Positions 7,282 to 16,327 of a stretch of 36,753 bases of DNA are shown in pieces. Below the pieces are notes generated by a model. That model worked only from the letters and a program-made list of their open reading frames with translations, ran no database searches and had not been told where the DNA came from. The translations under genes were made by a program, and so were the position numbers. Position 1 is the first letter of the stretch, and every line of letters starts with the position of its first letter. The stretch is from an uncultured Acidobacteriia bacterium (GTDB lineage Bacteria > Acidobacteriota > Terriglobia > Bryobacterales > Bryobacteraceae), in contig CAIYVZ010000032.1 in assembly GCA_903929755.1 (NCBI GenBank), forward strand, positions 1 to 36,753. Reading direction: 5' to 3'.

Positions 7282-8103
7282 CTACCGATACCCGTTAGCC
7301 AGCAGAATTTCATGTCCCGCACCCTTGGCCAGAAACTCCCTGAAGCGGGCAGCGGCCTGGCTTTGTGCTGCAGAAGCCGGTTTTGAAGAACGCACCACGC
7401 CCAGCGTCTGCACGAGGGGTTTATGCAGCCGTGCATCCACACGGACGACAGTGGCGGACTCCCGAAGCACCAGCGAGGCTGGCAGAAACACCGCATCCGC
7501 ATTTCCGGTGGCGCCATATTGCTTGGCCATCGCCACACTGCCTGCGTAAACCAGGCGACTCTGCAATTTTCCGTATAAGCCGAGCGCCCGCAGGGTTTCG
7601 ATGGCAGCTGCCCCATAAGGTGCCAGTTCCGGACGCGCGACGGCGATTGAGCGGATGCCCTGCCCTGCCAAATCTTCCAGCCGGCGGGGTGCGGAACTTC
7701 CCGGGAACCAGACCGCGAGGACTCCGGTGGCATAAATCTGGCGCGTCCCAGGCACAATCAGGCCTTTTGCCAGAAGTTCATCCACGTGCGTCGCATCCGC
7801 CGCGGCAAAGACATCAAACGGCGCACCCTGTTCAATTTGCCGTGCCAGTTGGGCCGTGGAGGCGAAACTAAACACCACGCTTATGCCGGTAGCCTTCTGA
7901 AACGCCGCACCAAGTTCAGGAGCGATGGCGGTAAGATTCGAGGCCGCCGCAACCCGAACTGCGTCCTGTGGCGCGGAGGACGAAGCCAGGGGGAGGGCAG
8001 CGAGAGCGCCAAATCCGGCCAGCAACCCAAGGATTTCCCGGCGAGCGATTCCGGCCCCCAACCCCTCTAAGTACTGACAACGCGAAACCTTTTTCGTTTT
8101 CAA
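7282..8103 (-). CDS. modA: molybdate ABC transporter substrate-binding protein
   Basis: The 273-residue protein has a hydrophobic export signal (about residues 20-45, following ARRE). The mature domain has the ModA pattern VRVAAASNLTAIAPELGAAFQKATG, SFASTAQLARQIEQGAPFDVFAAAD, GVLAVWFPG and AVARPELAPYGAAAIETL. ModA proteins bind molybdate or tungstate in the periplasm and deliver it to ModBC. No permease or ATPase gene is beside it, so it works with distant partners or has another ligand. The TTG start at 8103 has no ribosome-binding site and is only 15 bp from the divergent gene; the true start may lie further inside. A twin-arginine route is possible but unproven. Confidence 0.82.
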   Translation of the reverse strand: MKTKKVSRCQYLEGLGAGIARREILGLLAGFGALAALPLASSSAPQDAVRVAAASNLTAIAPELGAAFQKATGISVVFSFASTAQLARQIEQGAPFDVFAAADATHVDELLAKGLIVPGTRQIYATGVLAVWFPGSSAPRRLEDLAGQGIRSIAVARPELAPYGAAAIETLRALGLYGKLQSRLVYAGSVAMAKQYGATGNADAVFLPASLVLRESATVVRVDARLHKPLVQTLGVVRSSKPASAAQSQAAARFREFLAKGAGHEILLANGYR

Positions 8104-8118
8104 TGCGACAATACAAGT

Positions 8119-9213
8119 ATGCGGTATTTGCCCCTTCGGGTTGCGGTTTGCCTGTGGCTCGCGGTCAGCGCGCTTCTTGCGCAGCAGGCCCTCACGCTCG
8201 ACAAACTGCTGGAGTTCGTCAAATCATCGATTTCGCAAAAGCTGCCCGATAAGGAAGTGGCTGCGTATCTGGCTACCATTCGGGTCACCAGCAAGCTGGA
8301 AGACCGGGTTGTGGAAGACATGCAGGGTCTGGGGGCCGGGCCAAAGACCATCGCCGCACTGAACCACATGGTGGAACAGTCGGCGAAACTGAGCCTCGCG
8401 GCACCGAAGCCCGCCCCGCCGAAGTATGTGGAGCCGCCGGCACCCTCCCAGGCCGACCAGAAGAAGATCCTCGACGAAGTCCGCGATTACGCCCTGAACT
8501 ACACGAAGACGCTACCGGACTTTATCTGCATTCAGCTCACCCGACGGTCCATCGATATGAGGTACCAGCCCGGGAGTATGGGGTCGTGGACGCCCTCTGA
8601 CCGGATCGTGGAAAAACTCAGCTACTTCGACCGTCAGGAAAAGTACGAAGCCATCACGGTCAACGAAAAGCCCATGTTCGGTAAGACCTGGGAGAATTTG
8701 GGCGGCTCCATCTCCCGCGGCGAGTTCGGGAGTCTGCTTCGCGACGTCTTCGAAGAGGGCACCTCGGCCGATTTTTCGTGGGACCACTGGGGACGGCTGC
8801 GGAACAAACTCTGTTACGTCTTCCGTTATCATGTGGACGCCACGCGGTCTCGCTATTCCGTCGATTACGAGCGTAAGGAGCAGGCGGTTCCGGCGTATCA
8901 CGGCCTGGTCTATGTAGAGAAGGGCACGAACGTAATTACGCGCCTGACCATTGAGCCGGAAATGCCCGCCGGGTTCCCTGTTCAGGAAATCCACCAGACC
9001 ATTGATTACGATCATGTGGAGATCAGCGGCAACAAATTCCTGCTGCCCCTGTACTCGCAGGTGCAGAGCCGCGCGGGGCGGTTCGGCAGTAGAAATGAGA
9101 TAGAATTCCGTAAGTACCAGAAGTATGCAGCCGATACGTCTATTAAGTTCGACGACGTGGAAGAACCTGCAATTCCGGAAGATCAGAAGAAGGAACAGCC
9201 GCCGAAGCCTTAA
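8119..9213 (+). CDS. secreted protein of unknown function
   Basis: The 364-residue protein has a signal peptide (about residues 1-21, ending ALLAQ). An N-terminal helical part (22-90, LTLDKLLEFVKSSISQKLPDKEVAAYL) leads to a Pro-rich spacer with KPAPPKYVEPPAPS. A beta-rich C-terminal domain follows (about 115-350), with DFICIQLTRRS, GLVYVEKGTNVITRLTIEP and HQTIDYDHVEISGNKFLLP. The last two look like the outer-membrane-lipid/LolA-type or MucB-like strand repeats, but I cannot assign a family. The gene lies 16 bases before the small His/Cys gene and just upstream of the TonB-type receptor, so the three may be co-transcribed. Confidence 0.7.
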   Translation: MRYLPLRVAVCLWLAVSALLAQQALTLDKLLEFVKSSISQKLPDKEVAAYLATIRVTSKLEDRVVEDMQGLGAGPKTIAALNHMVEQSAKLSLAAPKPAPPKYVEPPAPSQADQKKILDEVRDYALNYTKTLPDFICIQLTRRSIDMRYQPGSMGSWTPSDRIVEKLSYFDRQEKYEAITVNEKPMFGKTWENLGGSISRGEFGSLLRDVFEEGTSADFSWDHWGRLRNKLCYVFRYHVDATRSRYSVDYERKEQAVPAYHGLVYVEKGTNVITRLTIEPEMPAGFPVQEIHQTIDYDHVEISGNKFLLPLYSQVQSRAGRFGSRNEIEFRKYQKYAADTSIKFDDVEEPAIPEDQKKEQPPKP

Positions 9214-9229
9214 ACAAGACGTCCACAAG

Positions 9230-9562
9230 ATGAAAGACCAGCACCAGCCCCGGATTCTAACTGCGATCAGCACCCCTGACCGCAAGCCGTGGCGATTGCT
9301 TGTCCTCTTTGCTGTCATCCTCGCGTTATTGGGAGTTGCTACCGCTTCCGCGTCTCCCGCCCATTTTCACCCCAAGACCGCCACCGGTTGCGACCTTTGC
9401 GTGTCCGCCAGCCTGATGGCGGGTGGGGAAATTGCAACGATTCAGGTTCTGGCGGCACCTCGGCAGCGAGGCAAGCTTGATGCCTCAGCCACAGGTTCAG
9501 CCTATAGTCTTCTCCGCCACCACGCCACACATACCCGCGGACCTCCCGCCGACACGCTCTAG
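9230..9562 (+). CDS. small membrane-anchored or secreted His/Cys protein
   Basis: The 110-residue product starts MKDQHQPRILT, has one strong hydrophobic segment (about 23-43, WRLLVLFAVILALLGVATASASP), then HFHPKTATGCDLCVSASLMAGG. The HxH and CxxC next to the membrane suggest metal or disulphide chemistry, as in other short receptor-adjacent proteins. This is inference. The chosen ATG follows the previous stop by 16 bases, and longer readings of this frame overlap the upstream gene. The C-terminal half has low-complexity basic residues. The TonB-type receptor starts 72 bases downstream. Confidence 0.5.
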   Translation: MKDQHQPRILTAISTPDRKPWRLLVLFAVILALLGVATASASPAHFHPKTATGCDLCVSASLMAGGEIATIQVLAAPRQRGKLDASATGSAYSLLRHHATHTRGPPADTL

Positions 9563-9634
9563 CCGCATTTGCGTTCCTTTTTGTGGGGGCGCATCCCTGG
9601 TAGTGCAGTTTGGTTCGGCAGGAGAGGTTTTTAC

Positions 9635-12106
9635 ATGAAGTTTTTTGCGATAGCCCTGATTGGGGCATCCGTTTTATTTGGGCAGGGCATGGGCTCGTCG
9701 GGCTCAGTCTCGGGCACCGTTACCGACCCCTCGGGACTTCTGGTCGCCGGCGCTAAGGTTGAGATTCTAAACCGGGTTACCGGTTTTGACCGAACGGTGG
9801 AGACGGATAAGGACGGCGCCTACCGATTCATCAATCTGGTGCCCCATAACTATCATTTCCAGGTAACCGCTCCGGGGTTCGAAACGACCGTGGCGGATAT
9901 TGTGGTCCGAGCCTCCGTGCCTCTGGTCCAAAATGTGGCACTGAAACTGGCGCAGGCAACCAGCGAGTTGACCGTTCACGAGGATGCCGATTTGGTGGAG
10001 AGCGTGCCCACCCCGCACACGGTCGTCGATACCTCCCAGTTTGAAAAGCTGCCCGTTTACTCCGTAGCCGGGGGCCTGAACGACGTGGTGGCGCACTCCG
10101 CGCCGGGCATTGTGGAAGATTCCAATGGCTTCATCCACCCGCAGGGCGACCATGCCCAGACCCAGTTCGTGTTCGACAACCAGCCCGTCTCCGACCAGCA
10201 GAGCAAGCAGTTCTCCACCTCGATGCCGGAAAACGCCATCGCGTCGGTGGAGGTTATCGCCGGAGCGCCACCTGCGGAATTTGGCGACAAGACCAGCCTC
10301 GTCATCAACGCCATCACCAAGAGCGGCCTGGGCGTCCCGAGGGCCTTCGGCAGCCTGAGCGGCAGCGTGGGAGCCTTCGGCACCTTTGGCGAGCAGTTCA
10401 CCTACGGCACCGGCGGCAAGAAATGGGGCCAGTTCATTTCCATGAACACGGTGCGTTCGGGTCGCTATCTGGATCCGCCCGAATTCAAAGCACTCCACGA
10501 TGTTGGTAACAACCAAACTATTTTCGACCGCCTCGATTACCAGCCGACGGACAAAGACACCCTCCACCTGAACCTGTTCTTCTCCCGCGCCTGGTTCCAG
10601 ACCCCCAACACCTACGACCAGCAGGCTGGCGGGCAGGACCAGCGGCAGCGAATCATGACGTTTAATATCGCGCCGGGTTGGGTTCACCTTTTCAATGCGA
10701 ACTCCACCCTGACCGTAAACCCCTACGTCCGACAGGATCAACTCGTGTACACGCCGAGCCGCAACCGCCTGGACGATCAGCCGGCCACCGTGGAACAGAC
10801 CCGCCGCCTGATGAACATTGGCCTGAAAACGGACTATGCCTGGGTTAATCAGCACCACAGCATCAAGGCCGGTATCCAGTTGCAGAACACGTTCCTGACG
10901 GAGCGTTTTTCGCTCGGCATCACTGACCCGAACTACGTGGAAGACAACGACGCGCCTGGCCTGGCGCCTTACGACCTGACGCGTGGAGGCAAGCTCTTCC
11001 GCTTCAGCGCTCACACCGCCGTAAAGGAGTACTCAGCCTACATTCAGGACGCCATCACGTACGGTAGTTTCACGTTCCAGACCGGGGTTCGATTCGACAT
11101 GTACCGCGGCCTGGTGGGCGCGAATTCCCTGCAGCCTCGTCTCGGCGTGTCGTGGATTAACAAGCCCACCAACACCGTGCTGCGGGCGTCATTTTCGAAG
11201 TTCTTCGAGACACCTTACAACGAAAACCTGATTCTCTCCAGTTCGACCGGGGTTGGCGGACTCGCGTCGAACGCATCTGGTGCCTTCGGACAGACTCCCC
11301 TGCAACCCGGTTCACGCACGCAGTACAACCTGGGTATCCAGCAGGGCTTCGGGAAACATCTACTGATGGACCTCGGCTATTTCTACAAAGTGACCCACAA
11401 CGCGTACGACTTCGATACCCTTTTCAACACCCCGGTATTTTTCCCCATCGCCTGGCGCAAGAGCAAGATTGACGGCGTGTCGGCCAGAATTTCCATGACG
11501 CCGCTCCACGGTTTCTCCGCCTACTGGATTCCCGGCCACACCAGGGCTCGTTTCTTTGGCCCGGAGACCGGTGGCCTGCTGTTCAACTCACCGTTGAGCA
11601 CCGGAGTCTTCCGGATCGATCACGACCAGGCGTATCAGCACACCGCGAACCTGCGCTACCAGCACGGCAAGGATGGCACCTGGAGTTCGCTCACGTGGCG
11701 CTTCGATTCCGGGGCTGTGGCCGGTTCCGTTTCGACCCTCGAGCAGGCCTTTGAACTGTCCGGCGACGAGCAGGCCGCGATTCATTTCCATTGCGGAGCC
11801 CACTACGCCAGCGTGGGCCACCCGATAACCGCCTGTGCGGGCACAGCGGCTGCCGGACTGGTGCGGATTCCGACTTCGAATCCGAATGATGACCACAATC
11901 CGGCGCGTATGGAACCCCGGAATATGTTCGACCTTGCGGTTGGCCACGACAACATCTTCCACGGCGAACACCGTAAATATCGTGCGCAGCTGACCGTCAT
12001 CAACCTGGCCAATAAAGAGAGCCTGTACAACTTCCTGTCTACCTTTAGCGGCACGCACTTCGTGAGTCCGCGAGCGGTGACGGCCGAAGTTGGCGTGAAC
12101 TGGTAA
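9635..12106 (+). CDS. TonB-dependent receptor-like outer-membrane protein with carboxypeptidase-regulatory domain
   Basis: The 823-residue protein has a signal peptide (about 1-18), then a carboxypeptidase-regulatory-like Ig fold (about 22-105, GSVSGTVTDPSGLLVAGAKVEI). A plug-like region follows (about 120-250, with FDNQPVSDQQSKQF and SVEVIAGAPPAEFGDKTSLVINAITKSG). The rest is a long beta-barrel ending in EVGVNW with a terminal aromatic. This Oar-like layout is abundant in Acidobacteriota, and ligands are usually unknown. The start is set by AGGAGAGG at 9623-9630, just upstream of the ATG. Its stop codon directly abuts that of the topoisomerase-helicase gene on the other strand. The preceding small His/Cys protein may help it. 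Confidence 0.85.
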   Translation: MKFFAIALIGASVLFGQGMGSSGSVSGTVTDPSGLLVAGAKVEILNRVTGFDRTVETDKDGAYRFINLVPHNYHFQVTAPGFETTVADIVVRASVPLVQNVALKLAQATSELTVHEDADLVESVPTPHTVVDTSQFEKLPVYSVAGGLNDVVAHSAPGIVEDSNGFIHPQGDHAQTQFVFDNQPVSDQQSKQFSTSMPENAIASVEVIAGAPPAEFGDKTSLVINAITKSGLGVPRAFGSLSGSVGAFGTFGEQFTYGTGGKKWGQFISMNTVRSGRYLDPPEFKALHDVGNNQTIFDRLDYQPTDKDTLHLNLFFSRAWFQTPNTYDQQAGGQDQRQRIMTFNIAPGWVHLFNANSTLTVNPYVRQDQLVYTPSRNRLDDQPATVEQTRRLMNIGLKTDYAWVNQHHSIKAGIQLQNTFLTERFSLGITDPNYVEDNDAPGLAPYDLTRGGKLFRFSAHTAVKEYSAYIQDAITYGSFTFQTGVRFDMYRGLVGANSLQPRLGVSWINKPTNTVLRASFSKFFETPYNENLILSSSTGVGGLASNASGAFGQTPLQPGSRTQYNLGIQQGFGKHLLMDLGYFYKVTHNAYDFDTLFNTPVFFPIAWRKSKIDGVSARISMTPLHGFSAYWIPGHTRARFFGPETGGLLFNSPLSTGVFRIDHDQAYQHTANLRYQHGKDGTWSSLTWRFDSGAVAGSVSTLEQAFELSGDEQAAIHFHCGAHYASVGHPITACAGTAAAGLVRIPTSNPNDDHNPARMEPRNMFDLAVGHDNIFHGEHRKYRAQLTVINLANKESLYNFLSTFSGTHFVSPRAVTAEVGVNW

Positions 12107-15100
12107 TTAGCCGGCGTTGTTGATGATCCGGTAGATCTGCGCCCCGTATTTTTCCACAGTGTTCAGACCGATACCGGGGATCGACAGCAACTCGGCTGCG
12201 GTTGACGGCTTGTTCTTCGCGATACCGTCCAGCACCTTGTCGGTCAGGATGCGGAAGGCGGGAACGCCCTGGCGTTTGGCGATGGCCAGGCGCCACTCAC
12301 GAAGCTGTTTGTCGAGCATGGTGTGGTCTTCGTGAGCCTCTTCCACCATTTCGACAGCCTCGATCTTTGACTGCACCGTTTTCGCCGGGGCCTTTCTCTT
12401 CTTAGGAGCTTCGGCCTTCGCCTTCTTCTTGCCCTTACCGCTGGAGACAACGTTTTCCCGAATCTTCAGGTCGAGAGGCGTGTCTTCATCGACATACTCG
12501 GCGTCGCGCGTGCGGAACGCCCGGCGATAGGGGATCTGGCGACCGTCCTTTTCGAAGACTTCATCGGTCAGTTTCACCAGGCCGGCGCGAGCCAGGGCAT
12601 CCACCACGTCTTCCAGCCCATCGCGGGAGATACCGAGCGGCGTGGCCAGATCGGTATTGAGTTTCCCTACAGATCGCCCGCTGCCGGCCAGTTCGTCCAG
12701 AATGTTGCGGGCGAGAGTAATCTCTTTCTCGTTCGCAAGGCGGAAGCGCTGGGCGATAGTCTCTTCGGGTGCGCAGAAATCACAAATCCCGCAGGGTTTC
12801 TGGCTGTCCTTCACGTCGCCAAAGTGCTTGATGAGGCTCGACATGCGGCACTGGCTGCTCTGCGAGTAGCGGAGCATCTGCTCAATCTGTTCTTTCTTCT
12901 GCTCACCCTGAGCGATGTAGGAATCGCGCCAACTGGAGAGACCCCGCGTGACATTGCTGGCGTAGTCGACCAACGCTCCGCCATGCGTCCAGAGCTTTTC
13001 GAGCGACTTTTCAAACACTTCGTCCACAATCTTCAACTGGCGTCGGATATCCTCCGACGGTTCCGGCCGGTCAGTAAGACGGTTGAAGATCAGGTCCAGA
13101 ATTTTGACATCGGGATAGTCACGTTCGAAGAAGAAATCGTGCGTGTGGCGGTCCGCATAGGAGTGCATCAGGATGGCGCGGCTGGGTTCGCCATCGCGAC
13201 CCGCGCGGCCGATTTCCTGATAGTAGGCCTCCACGGAACCAGGCAGCGCGGTGTGGACCACGGAACGGACATCAGCCTTGTCGATACCCATGCCGAACGC
13301 GATAGTGGCGACGATCACGTCGAGCTTGCCGCCGAGGAATTTTTCCTGCACCGAGGAGCGCTTTTCCGCATCGAGGCCGGCATGATAAGCAGCAGTTGAG
13401 AAGTCCGCTGACAGCAGCGCCGCCACGCTCATGGCCTGTTTCCGGCTGGGCGTGTAGACGATGGCGGGACGGCGGTCCTCATCCATCAGCAACTGGCGCG
13501 TGAGTTCCGGACGACGAGATGGCGGAGCTTCCACCACCTCAATGGCGATGTTGTCGCGGCGAAAACCGTGGACGAAGCTGGCGGTTTCTCCGAGTGCCAA
13601 CTGGTCCCGAATATCCTGCTGGACCCGCGTAGTGGCGGTGGCAGTAAGCGCAATTACCGGGGCCGGGCGCAGCGAAGGCAGATAGCTGCCGAGCAGGCGA
13701 TAGTCGGGCCGGAAATCGTGACCCCACTGCGAGATACAGTGAGCTTCGTCGATGGCGACCAGCGAGGGCTTGCGCTTGGCCAGCATCTCGGGGAAGCCGT
13801 TCACGCGGAGACGCTCCGGAGCAATGAACAGGAACTGCAGCTTACCGCTCAGGTAATCGATGCAGACCTGACGGGACGCCGCGCGGTCGCGCCCGGAGTG
13901 GATACATTCCACCGCCAGGCCCAGCTTGCGGAGCTTGGCGAACTGGTCTTCCATCAGGGCAATCAGCGGACTGATTACCAGCGTGGTGCCGCCGAGCGCG
14001 ATGCCGGGTAACTGGTAACAGAGCGACTTCCCCGCCCCTGTGGGCATTACCAGCAGGACGTCCTGCCCCTGCATAACGGCGCGGCAGACTTCTTCCTGGT
14101 TGGCGCGGAACTTTTCAAAGCCAAAGGTCTTGTGCAGGATCTCCGGCAGCTCTTCGACGGTGGCCGCCTGAGTCCGTATGGGTTGTGTCGGAATCGATAG
14201 GGTCGGTATCGACAGGGTCGGAATTACCGGGGTCTGGCGCGCTGGCTCCGGAGCAGCAACCGATTCAGCACCTTTTGCCGCCTTCGCGCTCACCCGGCGC
14301 GCGGCGACCGGTACAGCAGCCAGCTCAGAAGCCGAGGCAGAGACGGGCTCGCCGCGGCGTTCCCGGGGAGCGGGCGGGAGCGTGCCGACCTTGCCCACCA
14401 CGGTTCGAACATAGTCCTCAATGCCGTTGATGAAAGGCTCGAGCTGGGCCTGACCTCGTTCGATGCGCTTCAGGTACGCTTCCCACTGGCCGGTCATCGC
14501 CGGGCTGCGGACTTCCGGATGGACAACCTCAATGAGACGGACACCCTTGTCCGTAGCCACCAGATTCCGGGCCTCGCGGGCAATGTACTCGCGCTTCAAC
14601 AGAACTTCGATGATGTTCGCACGAGTCGCCGGCGTGCCCAGACCGTTGTCCTTCATGGCGTCGGAAAGCTCTTTTTCGTCCAGCGTTTTCCCCGCCGTTT
14701 CCATAGCGGTCAGCAGCGTCGCTTCCGTGAAGCGCTTCGGGGGACTGGTCTTCTTCTGCTGACTGGCGGCCTCCAGAACGTCCTGCGGCTGGCCTTCCGC
14801 AAGGTTCGACGGCAACGTCTGCTCGTCATCGTCGCCCGACTTGCCTTCAGTGGCCTTCGCCTTCTTCGCGGGCTTCTTTTTCTCGACCTTGATGTCCAGA
14901 ACTTTCCAGCCGACCTGCTGAATCGCCTTGCCGGAAGAGTAGAACCGGTCCGTGATTTCGCCGTTCACAATGGCGGTGATGACGGTGGTCACATTCCAGA
15001 CGTGATCCTCATGCCACGCACTCAGCAGGCGGCGACAGACCAGGTCATAGATCTTGCGCTCATCCGGTGAAATATCCCCCGGCCGGGTAGCTGTCGGGAT

Positions 15101-16318
15101 GATGGCGTGGTGGTCGCTGACCTTGGTGTCATCGATGAAACGCTTGCTGAGAGGCCGTTCACCCGTACCGGGGGCGAGGTGCTCTTTGTACGGCCCGGAG
15201 ACGGCGTTGACCACGCGCGGCAAAGTCCGGCCAATGTCCGCAGACAAGTGGCGGCTATCGGTACGGGGATAACTGATCAGCTTGTGCCGTTCGTAGAGGG
15301 CCTGGGCGACGTCGAGCGTATGCTGGGCGGAAAAACCGAAGAGGCGGTTCGCATGGCGCTGCAGTTCGGTCAGATCATAGAGGGGCGGGGGGCCCATGCG
15401 CTGCGTCTCGGCGCGAACGGATTCAATCCCAGCCTGACCGGATTTCGCCCGTGCCACAATCCGCTTCGCCTCTTCGCCATCGGCGGGCAACCGGGACGAC
15501 TTCCGGATATCTTTGGTGTCCGCGACAAAGGTTCCCTGGTAAGCCTCGGCCTGGGGGAAGCCGGTGGGCCGGAACGTGGCGAGGACTTCCAGGTAATCGT
15601 CGGAGACGAAAGCCCGAATCGCCAGCTCGCGCTCCACCACCATGGCCAGGGTGGGTGTCTGCACGCGCCCCACGCTCAGCTCGTTGCCGTAGGTGAGCGT
15701 GTATGCCCGCGAGAGATTCATGCCGACCAGCCAGTCGGCGCGGCTGCGGCCCCGTGCGGCGGCAGCAAGGGCATCATAGTCGGTGCCCGGCTTTAGCGTG
15801 TCGAAGCCTTTGCGGATGGCTTCAGGCGTCAGCGACGAAATCCAAAGGCGCTGGAAGGGCTTGGCGCAACGCGCAGCTTCGTAGATGTAGCGGAAGATCA
15901 GCTCGCCTTCGCGTCCAGCGTCCGTTGCGCAAACGATGCTGTCGATGCGGGGGGAATTCAGAATCTTGCGAACGGTATCGAACTGGTCTTTTGTTTTGTC
16001 GCCGACAACGAGGGGCCAGTCGGCGGGGAGCATGGGCAGGGTGTCGCGACGCCACGATTTCCATTCGGGGCGAATCTCATGAGGCTGGCCCAGCGCCGCC
16101 AGGTGGCCGATGGCCCACGTGACAACATAGCCGTTGCCGTGCAGATAGCCGTCCCCCCGCGTGCTTGCGCCGAGGACCTTGGCGATGTCGCGGGCAACAG
16201 AAGGTTTTTCGGCCAGCACGGCCACGCTTCCGGATTCGCGTTTGGCTTCGCTCAACACCTCCAGTTTAGCGGCGAGGCGAAGCCGCCGGGGCAGGAAAGA
16301 AAAAAGCCGCCGCGACAT
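12107..16318 (-). CDS. topoisomerase III - RecQ helicase fusion
   Basis: One 1,403-residue polypeptide (from the ATG at 16318) contains two complete enzymes. Residues about 32-645 are type IA topoisomerase III: VLAEKPSVARDIAKVLG, Toprim DAGREGE (133-139), active-site Tyr350 in SYPRTDS, and HHAIIPT. A 75-residue Pro/Ala/Ser linker with IPTLS repeats follows. Residues about 723-1403 are RecQ: Walker A MPTGAGKS (758-765), DEAH (857-860), QEIGRAGRDG (1034-1043), zinc-binding cysteines 1157, 1176, 1179 and 1182, a winged-helix-like region, a basic spacer, and a C-terminal HRDC domain (from about 1334). RecQ unwinding with topoisomerase III strand passage dissolves double Holliday junctions, so fusion suggests an obligate dissolvase. 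The start is uncertain: 16318 is nine bases from the divergent sialidase start, and GTG codons at 16258 or 16225 also fit the family. Confidence 0.93.
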   Translation of the reverse strand: MSRRLFSFLPRRLRLAAKLEVLSEAKRESGSVAVLAEKPSVARDIAKVLGASTRGDGYLHGNGYVVTWAIGHLAALGQPHEIRPEWKSWRRDTLPMLPADWPLVVGDKTKDQFDTVRKILNSPRIDSIVCATDAGREGELIFRYIYEAARCAKPFQRLWISSLTPEAIRKGFDTLKPGTDYDALAAAARGRSRADWLVGMNLSRAYTLTYGNELSVGRVQTPTLAMVVERELAIRAFVSDDYLEVLATFRPTGFPQAEAYQGTFVADTKDIRKSSRLPADGEEAKRIVARAKSGQAGIESVRAETQRMGPPPLYDLTELQRHANRLFGFSAQHTLDVAQALYERHKLISYPRTDSRHLSADIGRTLPRVVNAVSGPYKEHLAPGTGERPLSKRFIDDTKVSDHHAIIPTATRPGDISPDERKIYDLVCRRLLSAWHEDHVWNVTTVITAIVNGEITDRFYSSGKAIQQVGWKVLDIKVEKKKPAKKAKATEGKSGDDDEQTLPSNLAEGQPQDVLEAASQQKKTSPPKRFTEATLLTAMETAGKTLDEKELSDAMKDNGLGTPATRANIIEVLLKREYIAREARNLVATDKGVRLIEVVHPEVRSPAMTGQWEAYLKRIERGQAQLEPFINGIEDYVRTVVGKVGTLPPAPRERRGEPVSASASELAAVPVAARRVSAKAAKGAESVAAPEPARQTPVIPTLSIPTLSIPTQPIRTQAATVEELPEILHKTFGFEKFRANQEEVCRAVMQGQDVLLVMPTGAGKSLCYQLPGIALGGTTLVISPLIALMEDQFAKLRKLGLAVECIHSGRDRAASRQVCIDYLSGKLQFLFIAPERLRVNGFPEMLAKRKPSLVAIDEAHCISQWGHDFRPDYRLLGSYLPSLRPAPVIALTATATTRVQQDIRDQLALGETASFVHGFRRDNIAIEVVEAPPSRRPELTRQLLMDEDRRPAIVYTPSRKQAMSVAALLSADFSTAAYHAGLDAEKRSSVQEKFLGGKLDVIVATIAFGMGIDKADVRSVVHTALPGSVEAYYQEIGRAGRDGEPSRAILMHSYADRHTHDFFFERDYPDVKILDLIFNRLTDRPEPSEDIRRQLKIVDEVFEKSLEKLWTHGGALVDYASNVTRGLSSWRDSYIAQGEQKKEQIEQMLRYSQSSQCRMSSLIKHFGDVKDSQKPCGICDFCAPEETIAQRFRLANEKEITLARNILDELAGSGRSVGKLNTDLATPLGISRDGLEDVVDALARAGLVKLTDEVFEKDGRQIPYRRAFRTRDAEYVDEDTPLDLKIRENVVSSGKGKKKAKAEAPKKRKAPAKTVQSKIEAVEMVEEAHEDHTMLDKQLREWRLAIAKRQGVPAFRILTDKVLDGIAKNKPSTAAELLSIPGIGLNTVEKYGAQIYRIINNAG
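14187..14231 (-). repeat. three 15-bp imperfect tandem repeats in the fusion linker
   Basis: Three consecutive 15-base units starting GTCGG (14187-14201, 14202-14216, 14217-14231) encode, on the minus strand, the IPTLS-type five-residue repeats of the linker between topoisomerase and helicase. Such repeats can change linker length by slippage. Confidence 0.6.
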
Positions 16319-16327
16319 AATCGACTC

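Noticed and set aside
9767-11014. A 415-codon open frame on the minus strand within the TonB-type receptor gene.
   Set aside because: The receptor frame has clear domains and a ribosome-binding site; the antisense product is His/Val/Gly-rich with no motif.
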